Below, piece after piece: positions 36,175-43,827 of a DNA stretch of 64,000 bases; the stretch's first letter is position 1; the number at the start of each line of letters is the position of its first letter. Source of the stretch: Streptomyces nymphaeiformis (GTDB taxonomy: Bacteria > Actinomycetota > Actinomycetes > Streptomycetales > Streptomycetaceae); assembly GCF_014203895.1 (NCBI RefSeq), contig NZ_JACHJY010000001.1, forward strand, positions 434,001 to 498,000, given 5' to 3'. The position numbers and the translations under genes were made by a program. Under the pieces are notes generated by a model that worked only from the letters and a program-made list of their open reading frames with translations, made no database searches and was not told the DNA's origin.

Positions 36175-37350
36175 GTGAGGACGACGCAGGTGGCGACGCA
36201 GGTGACGGGACACGTGACGGGACAGACGGACGTGGCGAGGCAGTACGTGACGGAGGCCCGCAGGATCGTCGTCAAGGTCGGCTCCTCCTCGCTCACCACC
36301 GCCTCAGGAGGCCTCGACGCCGACCGCGTCGACGCCCTCGTCGACGTCCTCGCCAAGGTCCGCAGCGGCGGCGAGCGGGAGATCGTCCTCGTCTCCTCCG
36401 GCGCCATCGCCGCAGGCCTCGCACCGCTCGGCCTCACCCGCCGGCCCAAGGACCTCGCCCGCCAGCAGGCCGCCGCCAGCGTCGGCCAGGGCCTCCTCGT
36501 CGCCCGCTACACCGCCTCCTTCGCCCGCTACGGCGTCCGCGTCGGCCAGGTCCTCCTCACCACCGACGACACCAGCCGGCGCGCCCACTACCGCAACGCG
36601 TACCGGACCCTGGACCAGCTCCTCGCCATGGGCGCGCTGCCCGTCGTCAACGAGAACGACACCGTCGCCACGGACGAGATCCGCTTCGGCGACAACGACC
36701 GGCTCGCCGCCCTCGTCGCCCACCTCGTCCGCGCCGACCTGCTCGTGCTGCTCTCCGACGTCGACGGGCTCTACGACGGGGACCCGTCCAAGCCCGGCAC
36801 CTCGCGGATCGCGCAGGTCGAAGGACCCGCGGACATCGCCCACGTCGAGATCGGCTCCGCCGGCAAGGCGGGCGTCGGCACCGGCGGCATGGTCACCAAG
36901 GTCGAGGCCGCCCGGATCGCCGCCGCCGCCGGCATCCCCGTCGTCCTCACCTCCGCGAGCCGCGCCGCCGACGCCCTCGCCGGCCGGGACACCGGCACGT
37001 ACTTCCACCGCACCGGCCGCCGCTCCGCCGACCGCCTGCTCTGGCTCGCCCACGCCTCCACCCCGCAGGGCCACCTGAGCCTCGACGACGGAGCCGTACG
37101 GGCCGTCGTCGAAGGCAAGAAGTCCCTGCTCGCTGCCGGTGTCGCGGCCGTCGAGGGCGACTTCGTGGCCGGCGACCCCGTCGAGCTCCGCGACACCTCC
37201 GGCCGGGCCGTCGCCCGCGGCCTCGTCAACTTCGACGCCAAGGAGCTGCCCCGGATGCTCGGCCGCTCCACGCACGAACTCGCCAAGGACCTCGGACCCG
37301 AGTACGAGCGCGAGGTCGTCCACCGTGACGACCTGGTCGTCATCCGCTGA
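36175..37350 (+). CDS. proB: glutamate 5-kinase
   Basis: ProB phosphorylates glutamate in the first step of proline synthesis. The product has an amino-acid kinase domain (RIVVKVGSSSLTT, VSSGAIAAG, NENDTV, FGDNDRLAALVA, GTGGMVTK) and a C-terminal PUA domain. As drawn it has 391 residues. The GTG at 36247 would give 367 residues beginning MTEARR, closer to the usual length, and the 24 extra residues are a repetitive Thr/Gln/Val tract. The start is therefore uncertain. proA lies 0.76 kb downstream with one gene between. Confidence 0.94.
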   Translation: MRTTQVATQVTGHVTGQTDVARQYVTEARRIVVKVGSSSLTTASGGLDADRVDALVDVLAKVRSGGEREIVLVSSGAIAAGLAPLGLTRRPKDLARQQAAASVGQGLLVARYTASFARYGVRVGQVLLTTDDTSRRAHYRNAYRTLDQLLAMGALPVVNENDTVATDEIRFGDNDRLAALVAHLVRADLLVLLSDVDGLYDGDPSKPGTSRIAQVEGPADIAHVEIGSAGKAGVGTGGMVTKVEAARIAAAAGIPVVLTSASRAADALAGRDTGTYFHRTGRRSADRLLWLAHASTPQGHLSLDDGAVRAVVEGKKSLLAAGVAAVEGDFVAGDPVELRDTSGRAVARGLVNFDAKELPRMLGRSTHELAKDLGPEYEREVVHRDDLVVIR

Positions 37351-37440
37351 CGGGGCCGACGCCGAAACGGCTGAAAGTCCGGCCATCCGGAAGGGACGTT
37401 TACCAAAACCGCCCCAAGTACCGCCTCGGGCTGGTCAACT

Positions 37441-37460
37441 TTGTCTCGGGGGTAAGACAA
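37441..37460. promoter_or_regulatory. TTGTCT-N8-AGACAA dyad upstream of a small gene
   Basis: A perfect 6-bp inverted repeat lies ~40 bp before the RBS of the next gene and looks like a dimeric repressor site. The regulator is unknown. Confidence 0.4.
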
Positions 37461-37501
37461 GGCGGGGTACAGCACCACACGCATCACACAGGAGGCCGCC
37501 G

Positions 37502-38011
37502 GTGAGACGAGCGCGCCCAGGGGCACCGCCCCGCGGGACTGCCGAACGCGCCCTGACCAGTGTCGAGGCCGGAGCCGACTTCGACGAGGCACGGGACAGG
37601 TCGGACAGGTCGGACCTGCCCACGGACAGGAAGACCGAGACCACCACCGAGACACGTGAGGAACGGCCGGTGTCCAAGCTCTGGCACATCACTCTGAGTG
37701 TGTCGGGCGTGGAGTCGCCGCTGAAGGAGGTGCGACGCGGGCTCGAACAGCTGGCCCACGACCACCCCTTCCTGCTGACCAGCCGCTACGCCAACGACCA
37801 CGCCGAGATCCGGTACTGGGAGGAGGCCCGCGACCTGCACGACGCGGCGGCCGTCGCCCTGCGCCTGTGGGGCGAGCACCGGCAGACCGCCAAGCTGCCG
37901 CCCTGGGAGATCGTGGGCCTCGAGGTCATCGACCGCGAGACCTACCACCAGCGCATCGCGGAGGGCTACGGCCCGCCCCCGGCCGCCCCGGTCGGCGTCC
38001 ACCCCTACTGA
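37502..38011 (+). CDS. conserved hypothetical protein between proB and proA
   Basis: Function not recognised. The C-terminal 113 residues (from the GTG at 37670, [20 protein letters not shown]) look like a compact alpha/beta domain with [26 protein letters not shown] and end in PVGVHPY. That core is probably the conserved part. I extend the gene to GTG 37502 because a perfect AGGAGG lies six bases upstream. The extension is charged and low in complexity ([20 protein letters not shown]). The inner GTG also has a GAGGAA site, so either or both starts may be used. Confidence 0.65.
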   Translation: MRRARPGAPPRGTAERALTSVEAGADFDEARDRSDRSDLPTDRKTETTTETREERPVSKLWHITLSVSGVESPLKEVRRGLEQLAHDHPFLLTSRYANDHAEIRYWEEARDLHDAAAVALRLWGEHRQTAKLPPWEIVGLEVIDRETYHQRIAEGYGPPPAAPVGVHPY

Positions 38012-38102
38012 CGGGCGCGCGTCCCCGGCCAGGGACGCGCTCCCGCGGCGGTGGTACGTCTCGGAGTGCGGGATACGTGAGGGATGTCCGCAGAGGTGCC
38101 AG

Positions 38103-38108
38103 TACCCT
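38103..38108 (+). promoter_or_regulatory. -10 box of a leaderless proA promoter
   Basis: TACCCT lies at -12 to -7 relative to the ATG at 38115. Confidence 0.6.
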
Positions 38109-38114
38109 GCGGAC

Positions 38115-39398
38115 ATGACCTCGCTCACGCCCCTCGACAACCTCTCCCCGGTCACCCGGGCCGCCTACCGGGCCCGTGGCGCCGCCGCCGAAATCGCGCC
38201 ACTCCCGCGCGCGGCCAAGGACGACGCGCTCCTCGCGATCGCGGACGCCCTCGAAGTCCGCACCGCGGAGATCGTCGAAGCCAACGCGGTGGACATCGCG
38301 AAGGCCCGCGAAGCCGGGACCAGCGAGGCCATCATCGACCGGCTCACCCTCACCCCCGAGCGCGTCCGGGCCATCGCGGCCGACGTCCGCGACGTCGCCG
38401 CGCTGCCCGACCCCGTCGGCGAGGTCGTCCGCGGCTCGACCCTCCCCAACGGCATCGACCTGCGCCAGGTCCGCGTCCCGCTCGGCGTCGTCGGCATCAT
38501 CTACGAGGCCCGCCCCAACGTCACCGTCGACGCCGCCGCCCTCTGCCTCAAGTCCGGCAACGCCGTCCTGCTCCGCGGCTCCTCCTCCGCGTACGCCTCC
38601 AACACCGCCCTGGTGACCGTCCTGCGTGACGCCGTCGGCGGCGCCGGACTGCCCGCCGACGCGATCCAGCTCGTCCCCGGCGAGTCCCGCGACTCGGTCC
38701 GCGAGCTGATGCGCGCCCGCGGTCTCGTGGACGTCCTGATCCCGCGCGGCGGCGCCTCCCTCATCCGCACCGTCGTCGAGGAGTCCACCGTCCCGGTCAT
38801 CGAGACCGGCACCGGAAACTGCCACGTCTACGTCGACGCCCAGACCGACCTCGACATGGCCGTCGACATCCTGATCAACTCCAAGGCCTCCCGGGTCAGC
38901 GTCTGCAACGCCGCCGAGACCCTCCTCGTCCACCAGGACGTCGCCGAGGCCTTCGTGCCCAAGGCCCTCGCCGCGCTCGCCGAGGCCGGCGTCACCGTCC
39001 ACGCCGACGAGCGGGTCCTCGCCCTCTCCGAGGGCTCCAAGGCCACCGTCGTCCCGGCCGTGCCCGAGGACTGGGAGACCGAGTACCTCTCGTACGACAT
39101 CGCCGCCGCCGTCGTCGACTCCCTCGACAAGGCCGTCGAGCACATCCGGATGTGGTCCTCCGGCCACACCGAGGCGATCGTCACCACCTCGCAGGCCGCG
39201 GCCCGCCGTTTCACCCAGCTGGTCGACTCCACCACGGTCGCCGTGAACGCCTCCACCCGGTTCACGGACGGCGGCCAGTTCGGCTTCGGCGCCGAGATCG
39301 GCATCTCCACCCAGAAGCTGCACGCCCGGGGCCCCATGGGCCTTCCCGAGCTGACCTCGACCAAGTACATCGTCACCGGTGACGGTCACGTGCGGTAA
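38115..39398 (+). CDS. proA: gamma-glutamyl phosphate reductase
   Basis: ProA reduces glutamyl-5-phosphate to the semialdehyde, the second proline step. The 427-residue protein is an aldehyde-dehydrogenase fold enzyme. Motifs include [36 protein letters not shown], the catalytic-cysteine region [16 protein letters not shown], and the C-terminal [19 protein letters not shown]. It is transcribed from its own leaderless promoter, not from proB. A hairpin follows. Confidence 0.96.
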   Translation: MTSLTPLDNLSPVTRAAYRARGAAAEIAPLPRAAKDDALLAIADALEVRTAEIVEANAVDIAKAREAGTSEAIIDRLTLTPERVRAIAADVRDVAALPDPVGEVVRGSTLPNGIDLRQVRVPLGVVGIIYEARPNVTVDAAALCLKSGNAVLLRGSSSAYASNTALVTVLRDAVGGAGLPADAIQLVPGESRDSVRELMRARGLVDVLIPRGGASLIRTVVEESTVPVIETGTGNCHVYVDAQTDLDMAVDILINSKASRVSVCNAAETLLVHQDVAEAFVPKALAALAEAGVTVHADERVLALSEGSKATVVPAVPEDWETEYLSYDIAAAVVDSLDKAVEHIRMWSSGHTEAIVTTSQAAARRFTQLVDSTTVAVNASTRFTDGGQFGFGAEIGISTQKLHARGPMGLPELTSTKYIVTGDGHVR

Positions 39399-39424
39399 CA
39401 CCTCCTTTCGGTACGGGGGTGGAC

Positions 39425-39454
39425 GGGCAGGGAGACTTCGCACTCTCCCTGCCC
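39425..39454 (+). terminator. terminator after proA
   Basis: An 11-bp perfect stem (GGGCAGGGAGA/TCTCCCTGCCC) with an 8-nt loop is followed by AAAAG. Confidence 0.65.
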
Positions 39455-39472
39455 AAAAGCACCTTGCGGGTC

Positions 39473-39478
39473 TACTCT
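39473..39478 (+). promoter_or_regulatory. -10 box of a leaderless promoter
   Basis: TACTCT lies at -12 to -7 relative to the GTG at 39485. Confidence 0.6.
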
Positions 39479-39484
39479 GAATCC

Positions 39485-40057
39485 GTGCCGGACGACGTGG
39501 GGGGCAAGCCGTTCCAGGACGGCGGGGACCCCGAGGACGCAGTCGACCGCGGAGGCGCCGACGAGGTCTGGGCCGACGTGGTCTTCGACGAGGACTTCGT
39601 CAGGGCCGCCGCCTTCCACGAGCCCACCGCGGTCGAGCGGCTCCTCGAAGCCGCGCAGGCCCGTGCCGAGGCCGAGGCGGCCCGCGCCCGCGCCGGCGGC
39701 GGATCCGTCGAGGACGACCTCTACGAGGACGGCCCGGACGCCGTGGGCCTGACCTACGAGCCCGACGACATCGGCGACGACGCCAGCCCCTACGGCCGCC
39801 ACGGCGGGGCCCTGCGCCCCTACCGGGGCCGCGCCCGCTGGCTCCGGCCCGTCGCCTGGGTCCTCGCCCTCGTCATGGGCGTCGGCATGGTCGCCCTCGC
39901 CTTCAGCGCCGTCTACCGGGGCGCGGCCGCCAACCACGAGGACCAGGTCCCGCCGCCGGCCACCACGGGCGTCGACACACCGAACCCGAACCCCGCCCCG
40001 CCGGCCGCCCAGGCCCCCGCGCCCGCCCCCGTGGCCCGGTCGGCGTCACCCCGTTAG
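39485..40057 (+). CDS. single-pass membrane protein with acidic N-terminal domain
   Basis: A 190-residue protein of unknown function. The acidic cytoplasmic part has VVFDEDFVRAAAFHEPTAVERL and an Ala/Glu/Arg helix. One membrane helix follows (roughly RPVAWVLALVMGVGMVALAF), then a Pro/Ala-rich outside tail (NPNPAPPAAQAPAPAP). The segment VVFDExFhRAAxxxE recurs in the next gene. The start is fixed by a leaderless promoter rather than the longer ORF beginning at 39419. Confidence 0.75.
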   Translation: MPDDVGGKPFQDGGDPEDAVDRGGADEVWADVVFDEDFVRAAAFHEPTAVERLLEAAQARAEAEAARARAGGGSVEDDLYEDGPDAVGLTYEPDDIGDDASPYGRHGGALRPYRGRARWLRPVAWVLALVMGVGMVALAFSAVYRGAAANHEDQVPPPATTGVDTPNPNPAPPAAQAPAPAPVARSASPR

Positions 40058-40140
40058 GCGCCCGGCGCCCCTCCGTCACACTCCGACGGCGGAATTCTTC
40101 CGAACTTGTCTCCGGGCGTTTACCGAAGCCCGTGCGGACC

Positions 40141-40146
40141 TACCCT
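40141..40146 (+). promoter_or_regulatory. -10 box of a leaderless promoter
   Basis: TACCCT lies at -12 to -7 relative to the ATG at 40153. Confidence 0.6.
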
Positions 40147-40152
40147 GAAGGT

Positions 40153-41238
40153 ATGGCAGGGCGTGGCGACCCGCCTGAGGGGACACCCGAGGGGTTCCCC
40201 GGCGGTGGTGAGGACGAGTACCGATCCGTCGTCTTCGACGAGGCGTTCATCCGCGCTGCCCACCTTCAGGAGTTCTCGGCCCGGGAGCGGATGGGCGAGC
40301 ACGCCCAGGCCGTCCGCAGCCGCTCCTCCTGGGAGACCCGGAGCGGCTCCCGCCAGGCGGTCCTGCTGGTGCTGCTGATCCTCCTCGCCTTCGGCACCGC
40401 CATCTACCTGGGTGTCCGCAACCCGTACCAGCCCCCCGTCGACCAGCGGGCCGAGCCCCTGCGGACCACGGTCGTCCCGCTCGCCCCCCAGGGCGCCGTC
40501 CCGGGCGGCACGCCCGACCGCCTCTTCGCCCACAGCCCGGCCGCCGAGTTCCGCACCGGGGCCGCCGGCATCAACCTGCCCGTCGCCGGGCGCACCTCCC
40601 ACTTCGCCGAGAGCCAGGTCGTCACCGGCCTGAGCATCGCCAAGGAGTATCTGGTGGCCTCCGGCCTGGAGCCGGACGTCCTGTCCGGGGCGACCGTCCG
40701 GCCCGCGCGCCTGCTGCTCGACCCGGACCAGCTGGAACAGTTCGACCGGAGCGTCGAGTCCCCCGCCGACGACGGCCGACACGCCCTCGCGGCCTGGCTC
40801 ATCCGCTTCGACCCCCGTCAGGTGGCCCTCGCGGAGCCCGCCGCCCGGGTGCAGGGCACCCTCCGCTTCGAGGAGACCGGCCCCGACACGCTGGACGTCA
40901 CCGCGGACCACACGTACACCTACGCCCTCCGCCCGGTCGCCAAGGGCGCGGGCCCGGTCGCCGCGGCCTCCCTCTTCACGGTCCACCGCGTGGTGCACTT
41001 CCGCTTCGACCGCGAAGACCTCCGCATGCACCGGGCCGAGCTGCTGACCAGCACCGTGGAGGCCGGCCCGCAGGCGTGCGGCGCCGACACCACCGGCTCC
41101 CTGAAGCCGCTCCTGGCGGGAGCGCGGGCCTCCGACGTGAGCGCCGGCCCGGCGGTCACCGACCCGTACGCCACCGCCCGACCCGCCGCCCCCGGCCTGT
41201 GCGGAGCCCTGGCCCCGAGCGCCTTGCCGTCCCTCTGA
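40153..41238 (+). CDS. single-pass membrane protein sharing the VVFDExF motif
   Basis: A 361-residue protein of unknown function. Its cytoplasmic N-terminus contains YRSVVFDEAFIRAAHLQEFSARERM, very similar to the preceding protein. One helix follows (AVLLVLLILLAFGTAIYLGV). The ~270-residue outside domain has several conserved-looking segments (HFAESQVVTGLSIAKEYLVASGLEP) and cysteines near the C-terminus (QACGAD, LCGAL). The leaderless ATG at 40153 is chosen over the GTG at 40132. The stop codon lies inside the first unit of the 19-bp repeat array. Confidence 0.8.
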   Translation: MAGRGDPPEGTPEGFPGGGEDEYRSVVFDEAFIRAAHLQEFSARERMGEHAQAVRSRSSWETRSGSRQAVLLVLLILLAFGTAIYLGVRNPYQPPVDQRAEPLRTTVVPLAPQGAVPGGTPDRLFAHSPAAEFRTGAAGINLPVAGRTSHFAESQVVTGLSIAKEYLVASGLEPDVLSGATVRPARLLLDPDQLEQFDRSVESPADDGRHALAAWLIRFDPRQVALAEPAARVQGTLRFEETGPDTLDVTADHTYTYALRPVAKGAGPVAAASLFTVHRVVHFRFDREDLRMHRAELLTSTVEAGPQACGADTTGSLKPLLAGARASDVSAGPAVTDPYATARPAAPGLCGALAPSALPSL

Positions 41239-41404
41239 ACGCCCCAGGGTCTTCTAAGCGCCTCAGGGTCCTCTGAGCATCCCAGGGCCCTCCGCGCGTC
41301 CCCGGGTCCTCTGAGCGTCCCCGGGCCTTCCGAGCGTCCCCGGGGCCTCCGGCGCCCCCGGGGCCTCTGAGCGTCTCAGGGCCCTCCGGGCGCCCCCGGG
41401 TCCC
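41235..41404. repeat. nine tandem ~19-bp repeats
   Basis: Degenerate units of consensus CTGAGCGTCCCCGGGTCCT run head to tail from 41235. The seventh unit is 18 bp. Each carries a CCCCGGG or CCCAGGG palindromic core. The array fills the gap between two convergent genes and includes the stop codon of the left one. Confidence 0.85.
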
Positions 41405-41440
41405 GCCCGCAGGTCAGCCCTAGCCCGGGACCGCCCCGGC

Positions 41441-42559
41441 TCAGCCCTCGCTCTTGGCCTCCCCGGACGCGCCGCCCGTCTCCCGGCCCCCGCTCTCGCC
41501 CCCGGTTTCCTTGCCGCCGGAGGCCTGGCCGCCGCCGAAGCGGTTGCGCAGCCGACCGCCCAGGTCGCCCGCCAGGTCACCGGCGCCGCCGGCTATGTCC
41601 CCGACCAGCTTCAGCAGGGGATCCTTGCTGGTCCGCACCGTGTCGGCGTAGTGCCCGGCCGACTCGCGGAAGGAGTCCGAGACCGAGGTGTCCTTGTCCT
41701 CGGAGCGCTTCGGGTAGTGCCCGTCCATGATCCGCTGGAAGTCGCGGCTCTCCGACCACTTCTTCAGCTCCGCCGCGCGGACGGTGGTGAAGGGGTGCGA
41801 GCGCGGCAGCACGTTGAGGATCTTCAGGACCGAGTCCCGCAGGTCCCCGGCCTTCTCGTACTCGTCGGCCTGGGCGAGGAACGCGTCCACGTTCATCTCG
41901 TGCAGGTGGTTGCCGCCGGCGATCTTCATCAGGCCGCGCATGGAGGCCAGTACGTCCTGGCCGACGAGGAGGCCGGCCCGGTCGGCGGAGAGCTCCGACT
42001 TGCGGAACCACTCGCGCAGCCCCGTCACGATGGCCGTGATCGCGACCGTCCCCAGCGGGATCCAGGCGATCTTGAGCGCGAGGTTGGTGAGGAACAGCAG
42101 GATCGTGCGGTACACGGAGTGCCCGGAGAGCGCGTGCCCGACCTCGTGGCCGACGACCGCCCGCATCTCCTCCTCGTCGAGGAGCTCCACCAGACCGGTG
42201 GTGACCACGATGATCGGCTCGTCGAGGCCGATGCACATCGCGTTGGGCTTGGGGTCCTGGACGACGTACATCGGCGGGACCTTCTCCAGGTCCAGGATGT
42301 AACAGGCGTCCCTCAGCATGTCGTTGAGGTGGATGAACTGCGCGTCGCTCACCCGGACGGAGTCCGAGAGGTAGAGGAGTCGCAGGCTGCGCTCCGGCAG
42401 CAGGCCGCTGAGCGCCTTGAAGGCCGTGTCGAAGCCGCTGAGCTTCCGCAGCGCCACAAGGGCGGAGCGGTCGGCCGGATGCTCGTAGGCCCGCGAGGAG
42501 ATGCCGGGGAACCGCTTGCGCTGCCTGCTCGGCACGTTCCCCTGGTCGTTCCCGGTCAT
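41441..42559 (-). CDS. M48 family zinc metalloprotease
   Basis: A 372-residue membrane-associated protease. The zinc motif is VVGHEVGHALSGH (H138, E139, H142), followed by a membrane segment (IAWIPLGTVAITAIVTGL) and the distal acidic ligand in SELSADRAGLL. These are features of HtpX/Ste24-type enzymes. The C-terminal ~90 residues are a Gly/Glu/Ser-rich tail beyond the protease domain. The ATG at 42559 has AGGGGG upstream and is preferred to the longer ORF. It may act in membrane-protein quality control; substrates are unknown. Confidence 0.9.
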   Translation of the reverse strand: MTGNDQGNVPSRQRKRFPGISSRAYEHPADRSALVALRKLSGFDTAFKALSGLLPERSLRLLYLSDSVRVSDAQFIHLNDMLRDACYILDLEKVPPMYVVQDPKPNAMCIGLDEPIIVVTTGLVELLDEEEMRAVVGHEVGHALSGHSVYRTILLFLTNLALKIAWIPLGTVAITAIVTGLREWFRKSELSADRAGLLVGQDVLASMRGLMKIAGGNHLHEMNVDAFLAQADEYEKAGDLRDSVLKILNVLPRSHPFTTVRAAELKKWSESRDFQRIMDGHYPKRSEDKDTSVSDSFRESAGHYADTVRTSKDPLLKLVGDIAGGAGDLAGDLGGRLRNRFGGGQASGGKETGGESGGRETGGASGEAKSEG

Positions 42560-42644
42560 GGATGCCCCCTGTTCGTACGAGTCGGTGCTCGTCCCCCTGA
42601 CTGAACCCAGCGTAGGCGCTGGCGCTACCGTGTGCCGGGGGCCC

Positions 42645-42653
42645 TGTGGATAA
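42645..42653 (-). other. single DnaA-box-like site
   Basis: TGTGGATAA on the + strand is TTATCCACA on the other, a perfect match to the classical DnaA box. It is isolated, between divergent genes. Confidence 0.4.
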
Positions 42654-42689
42654 CTTGGGCGCCGAGGACGACCGAAGGGCACGACCGAC

Positions 42690-42890
42690 ATGCCGGACAC
42701 CGCCGACACCGCAGCCGCGCTGCTCGCGGCCGCCGCGCAGCAGGGGCCGGGAGACACGCTCCGCATCCTGCTGCTCGTCTCGATCGTGGGCGGAGCCCTG
42801 CTCGCCTGGTTCCTGCTGCGGGGCTATCGCAACGACGGCACGGACGACACCGGCGACGGCGGCGGCACGGACCGCGACGCCAACGCCTGA
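42690..42890 (+). CDS. 66-residue single-pass membrane protein
   Basis: The product has a short N-terminus, one helix (LRILLLVSIVGGALLAWFLL) and an Asp/Gly-rich tail (GTDDTGDGGGTDRD). GAAGGG at 42672 could be the ribosome site. GC-rich third positions support coding. It resembles the next small gene in general design. Function unknown. Confidence 0.6.
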   Translation: MPDTADTAAALLAAAAQQGPGDTLRILLLVSIVGGALLAWFLLRGYRNDGTDDTGDGGGTDRDANA

Positions 42891-42973
42891 GTCGGCGTGA
42901 GCACGCGGCGACCGCCCGCATACGATGTGCGCGAAGTCTCCGCTCCCATCCCCGATCGATAGGTCTGCCGACG

Positions 42974-43135
42974 ATGAGTCTCCACAGCGCCGCCGCCCAC
43001 CTGGTCACCCTCGCCGAGGGTGCCGAGAACGGCGGCAACCACGACAGCCTCAGCCCCTACCTCACCGGCTTCGGTGCCTTCGGCACCCTGCTCCTGCTGC
43101 TGTGGATCACCACCCGCTTCAACCGCGACCGCTGA
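42974..43135 (+). CDS. 53-residue small membrane protein
   Basis: [20 protein letters not shown] begins the product. A helix ([18 protein letters not shown]) and the C-terminal TRFNRDR follow. I remember this C-terminal pattern from small Streptomyces proteins encoded next to nadD, which supports it being real although it is below common ORF cut-offs. TACGAT at 42921 is a candidate -10 box, giving a ~40-nt leader. Function unknown. Confidence 0.7.
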   Translation: MSLHSAAAHLVTLAEGAENGGNHDSLSPYLTGFGAFGTLLLLLWITTRFNRDR

Positions 43136-43173
43136 ACCGGAGACCGCTGATCCGGCGTCCGCCGCCGTGCCAG

Positions 43174-43179
43174 TAGGCT
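43174..43179 (+). promoter_or_regulatory. probable nadD -10 box
   Basis: TAGGCT is placed so that transcription would begin about two bases before the ATG at 43188, which is nearly leaderless. Confidence 0.45.
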
Positions 43180-43187
43180 CTGCACGC

Positions 43188-43808
43188 ATGGGAGAGCAGG
43201 AAATGCCTACTGGCGGGCGCGCGAAGCGCCGACTCGGCGTGATGGGCGGAACCTTCGACCCGATCCACCACGGACACCTGGTGGCGGCCAGCGAGGTCGC
43301 CGCCCTGTTCCACCTCGACGAGGTGGTGTTCGTGCCGACCGGGGAGCCGTGGCAGAAGACCCACAAGGTCGTCTCGGCGGCCGAGGACCGTTATCTGATG
43401 ACGGTCATCGCCACGGCGTCCAACCCGCAGTTCTCCGTGAGCCGGATCGACATCGACCGCGGCGGCGCGACGTACACCATCGACACCCTGCGGGACCTCG
43501 CGTCCCTCAACAGCGACTCGGACCTGTTCTTCATCACCGGGGCCGACGCGCTGTCGCAGATCCTCACCTGGCGCGACGCCGAGGAGCTCTTCTCGCTCGC
43601 CCACTTCATCGGCGTCACCCGGCCGGGCCACGACCTCACCGACGACGGACTGCCCAAGGGCGGGGTCTCGCTCGTCGAGATCCCCGCGCTCGCCATCTCC
43701 TCCACCGACTGCAGGGCGAGGGTCGCGCAGGGCGATCCCGTCTGGTACCTGGTCCCGGACGGCGTGGTGCGCTACATCGACAAGCGCCAGCTGTACCGCG
43801 GCGAGTGA
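43188..43808 (+). CDS. nadD: nicotinate-nucleotide adenylyltransferase
   Basis: NadD makes deamido-NAD from nicotinate mononucleotide and ATP. The 206-residue protein has the nucleotidyltransferase motif [13 protein letters not shown] and the C-terminal SSTDCR (family ISSTxxR). The ATG at 43188 gives MGEQEMPT; a second ATG at 43203 is possible. The LCP gene begins 19 bases after its stop, so the two are probably one transcript. Confidence 0.95.
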   Translation: MGEQEMPTGGRAKRRLGVMGGTFDPIHHGHLVAASEVAALFHLDEVVFVPTGEPWQKTHKVVSAAEDRYLMTVIATASNPQFSVSRIDIDRGGATYTIDTLRDLASLNSDSDLFFITGADALSQILTWRDAEELFSLAHFIGVTRPGHDLTDDGLPKGGVSLVEIPALAISSTDCRARVAQGDPVWYLVPDGVVRYIDKRQLYRGE

Positions 43809-43827
43809 CCTTCGGGGAGGGGCACCG

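Noticed and set aside
37139..37501. Upstream part of the frame leading into the gene between proB and proA
   Set aside because: It overlaps proB in another frame and has no start signal. Coding is accepted only from 37502.
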